Assembly: GCA_903835005.1 (NCBI GenBank)
Contig: CAILLK010000102.1
Coordinates: forward strand, 22,595-86,594
Direction of reading: 5' to 3'
DNA length: 64,000 nucleotides
From: an uncultured Bacteroidota bacterium
Lineage (GTDB): Bacteria > Bacteroidota > Bacteroidia > Chitinophagales > Chitinophagaceae
Part shown: positions 62,911 through 64,000 of the stretch, piece by piece
Numbering within the stretch: position 1 is the first letter of the stretch
Layout: the number at the start of each line of letters is the position of its first letter
Position numbers and translations under genes: made by a program
The notes under the pieces: generated by a model
What the model was told of the DNA's origin: nothing
Database searches by the model: none
Seen by the model: only the letters and a program-made list of their open reading frames with translations

Positions 62911-62980
62911 TCTTTTACAAAACCACCGCAACTCACTGCCGTTTATTTTTATAAAGTAGATGCCATTTTGTAAGTCAGAA
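62911..62980 (-). pseudogene. Fragment of a T9SS sorting-domain 3' end (copy A)
   Basis: On the minus strand it reads LQNGIYFIKINGSELRWF, a Por C-terminus without the rest of a gene. Its ~70 bp are roughly 85-90% identical to 63591-63659. The rest of the ~325-bp gap before 63125 holds nothing recognised. Confidence 0.8.
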
Positions 62981-63124
62981 AAAATAGCCATAACTACCTA
63001 TAGAATTTTAATTGTCTACATGCTGATGTTTTAATTCACCGAACTTAAATTTAATCTTCCAAACTTTGGTATGGGTAGCAACAAAAACATGCTGATATCA
63101 TATAATTAATCTAATCTTTGAATA

Positions 63125-63382
63125 ATGAAAGCAGTATTTTCAAATCATGCTCCGGACCAAATGAAACTCAGGAGGATTTCTGTTGATACTGCCAACGAGA
63201 TATTAAATCACCCTGGTTCGGTTATAGCTGAAAATGGAATAACGATATACCAGTCTGTTATTATTGAGGATGGAAAAAGCTACTTAATCCGTATCTTTGT
63301 AAACGACCAGAAAAATCCTAACCTGGTAATTACAGCATATAAAACTTCAAAGATCAGTAAATATTATGAAGGTAAAATATGA
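63125..63382 (+). CDS. DUF4258-domain protein, possible toxin
   Basis: The 85-residue protein (FSNHAPDQMKLRRISVDTANEILNHPGSVI, then SYLIRIFVNDQKNPNLVITAYKTSKISKYY in pieces) matches DUF4258, a small RelE-like family often paired with DUF2283 proteins. Its 3' end overlaps the next gene by 17 bp. The toxin role is inferred from pairing and fold. Confidence 0.8.
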   Translation: MKAVFSNHAPDQMKLRRISVDTANEILNHPGSVIAENGITIYQSVIIEDGKSYLIRIFVNDQKNPNLVITAYKTSKISKYYEGKI

Positions 63383-63560
63383 TAAGGAGGTTGATGTTCT
63401 CTACATTGTTTTCAGTGAAAAAAAAATTTCTGAAAGCGATGAGGAGAAGCCCGGCATTATACTCGACTACGATAACACTGGCTCAATCGTTGGACTTGAG
63501 ATATTGAATGCTTCAAAAAAAATGGAAAACCCTGCTCATGTTGAGTATGAAGCAGCATAA
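63366..63560 (+). CDS. DUF2283-family protein, possible antitoxin
   Basis: The 64-residue protein shows the DUF2283 pattern YDKEVDVLYIVFSEKKI and IILDYDNTGSIVGLEILNASK. Such proteins pair with DUF4258 genes in likely TA modules. It overlaps the upstream gene. The pair is bounded by two T9SS-domain fragments on the opposite strand. Confidence 0.8.
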   Translation: MKVKYDKEVDVLYIVFSEKKISESDEEKPGIILDYDNTGSIVGLEILNASKKMENPAHVEYEAA

Positions 63561-63586
63561 GTTGTTGGTATTGTTACCTATACCCC

Positions 63587-63790
63587 CTACTCCTTTACAA
63601 ACCGCCGAACCTCACTACCGTTTATTTTTATAAAGTAGATGCCATTTGGTAAGCCAGCCACATTTACCTGCACCGTTTCTGTATTATACTCTTGGGTGTA
63701 TACCTGCTGCCCTATGAGGTTGGTAATGGTGAGTTGGGTTATTTTATTGGGGAATGCCATGGTTAGTTTTGTGGTGGTGGGGTTGGGTGC
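63587..63790 (-). pseudogene. Truncated T9SS sorting domain (copy B)
   Basis: The minus strand reads APNPTTTKLTMAFPNKITQL, then NLIGQQVYTQEYNTETVQVNVAGLPNGIYFIKINGSEVRRFVKE and TAG, a complete Por domain. A TAA precedes it in frame and no cargo gene follows upstream, so the main gene has been lost. Confidence 0.85.
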
Positions 63791-63905
63791 TTATGCGTGT
63801 ATATAAAGTTTGGGCAACTTGCTCATTTTCCTCAGGAGGCTAAAATTGATCAATGCAACTTAAACCGTAACTTGGAATAAAATTACGTATTAGCTCAGAG
63901 AAAGT

Positions 63906-63937
63906 ACCGTCAATGTTAGGTTTGACGGTTTTTTTAT
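63906..63937 (+). terminator. Terminator-like hairpin
   Basis: ACCGTCAA and TTGACGGT form an 8-bp stem followed by TTTTTTTA. No plus-strand gene ends nearby, so it may instead insulate the gene that starts at 63967. Confidence 0.55.
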
Positions 63938-63939
63938 TG

Positions 63940-63967
63940 TACGTTTGTAATACGTAAATACGTATTA
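63940..63967 (+). promoter_or_regulatory. Promoter with operator-like palindrome
   Basis: A -7 box TACGTTTG (63940-63947) is followed directly by a perfect inverted repeat with 9-bp arms TAATACGTA and TACGTATTA around AA (63948-63967), ending on the first base of the start codon. A dimeric regulator bound here would block the transcription start. Confidence 0.65.
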
Positions 63968-64000
63968 TGTCAAAAACAACATCAGCTCATCCTGAATGGG
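63967..64000 (+). CDS. Start of a gene truncated by the window edge
   Basis: Only MSKTTSAHPEW is visible. Similar openings occur in some Bacteroidota transposases, but 11 residues cannot decide it. The gene has its own -7 box and an operator-like palindrome reaching into the ATG. Confidence 0.45.
   Translation, partial: MSKTTSAHPEW

Overview
The window looks like a chromosomal segment of a Bacteroidota bacterium, most likely in or near the Chitinophagales. The evidence is several proteins with type IX secretion (Por) C-terminal sorting domains, BatD/BatE proteins, -7 boxes of the form TAnnTTTG, an almost complete lack of Shine-Dalgarno sequences, and a typical Bacteroidota SRP RNA. No rRNA, tRNA, CRISPR array or complete insertion sequence was recognised.

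Layout. 1-5.5 kb: partial ABC-F ATPase (- strand), then a BlaI-type repressor with clustered operator-like dyads, two tandem M56 membrane peptidases (the first ending in a TonB domain) and a TlpA-like thioredoxin. 5.6-9.5 kb: three secreted T9SS-cargo proteins. 9.7-19.5 kb: a long minus-strand run, read right to left: kdnA, kdnB, kdsA, a toxin-antitoxin (TA) pair, a transaldolase-CBS fusion, a KdsC-like HAD phosphatase, kdsB, aroB, aroA, aroC. This encodes a route to 8-amino-Kdo for lipopolysaccharide, followed by three shikimate-pathway steps. 19.5-22.8 kb: an accessory zone of TA modules, orphan antitoxin-like genes and duplicated ends of the neighbouring genes kdnA and mnmA. 22.8-29.1 kb: mnmA, a dicarboxylate/amino-acid symporter, infC, thrS and a lipoprotein gene.

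29.3-39.2 kb is a type I restriction-modification island (hsdM, hsdS, a PD-(D/E)XK-like protein, an AlbA_2/Schlafen-type ATPase, hsdR). Its gene junctions carry six copies of an ~80-bp repeat, together with duplicated 3' ends of the upstream genes. 39.2-40.6 kb is a non-coding, repeat-rich stretch. 40.6-49.7 kb: batE/batD, an SDR oxidoreductase, a Dph6-like ATPase, tsaD, trmN6, a RES-Xre TA module with a membrane protein, a NYN-LOTUS protein and a stand-alone transaldolase. 49.8-50.6 kb: the SRP RNA gene with five tandem truncated copies of its 3' half downstream. 50.9-60.2 kb: a giant Gly-rich/PKD-like T9SS protein, an OmpA-family protein, etfBA and an exported protein. 60.2-64 kb: a decayed zeta-type toxin locus, an EGF-like lipoprotein, a DUF4258-DUF2283 pair flanked by T9SS-domain remnants, and the start of a gene with an operator-like palindrome.

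The strongest unexplained theme is repeated at four independent sites (kdnA, mnmA, hsdS, a T9SS gene). A small accessory gene or TA module sits between two copies of one end of a neighbouring gene, as if small defence or addiction units insert at gene ends and duplicate them. The most structured case is the hsd island, where an ~80-bp unit marks almost every accessory-gene boundary.
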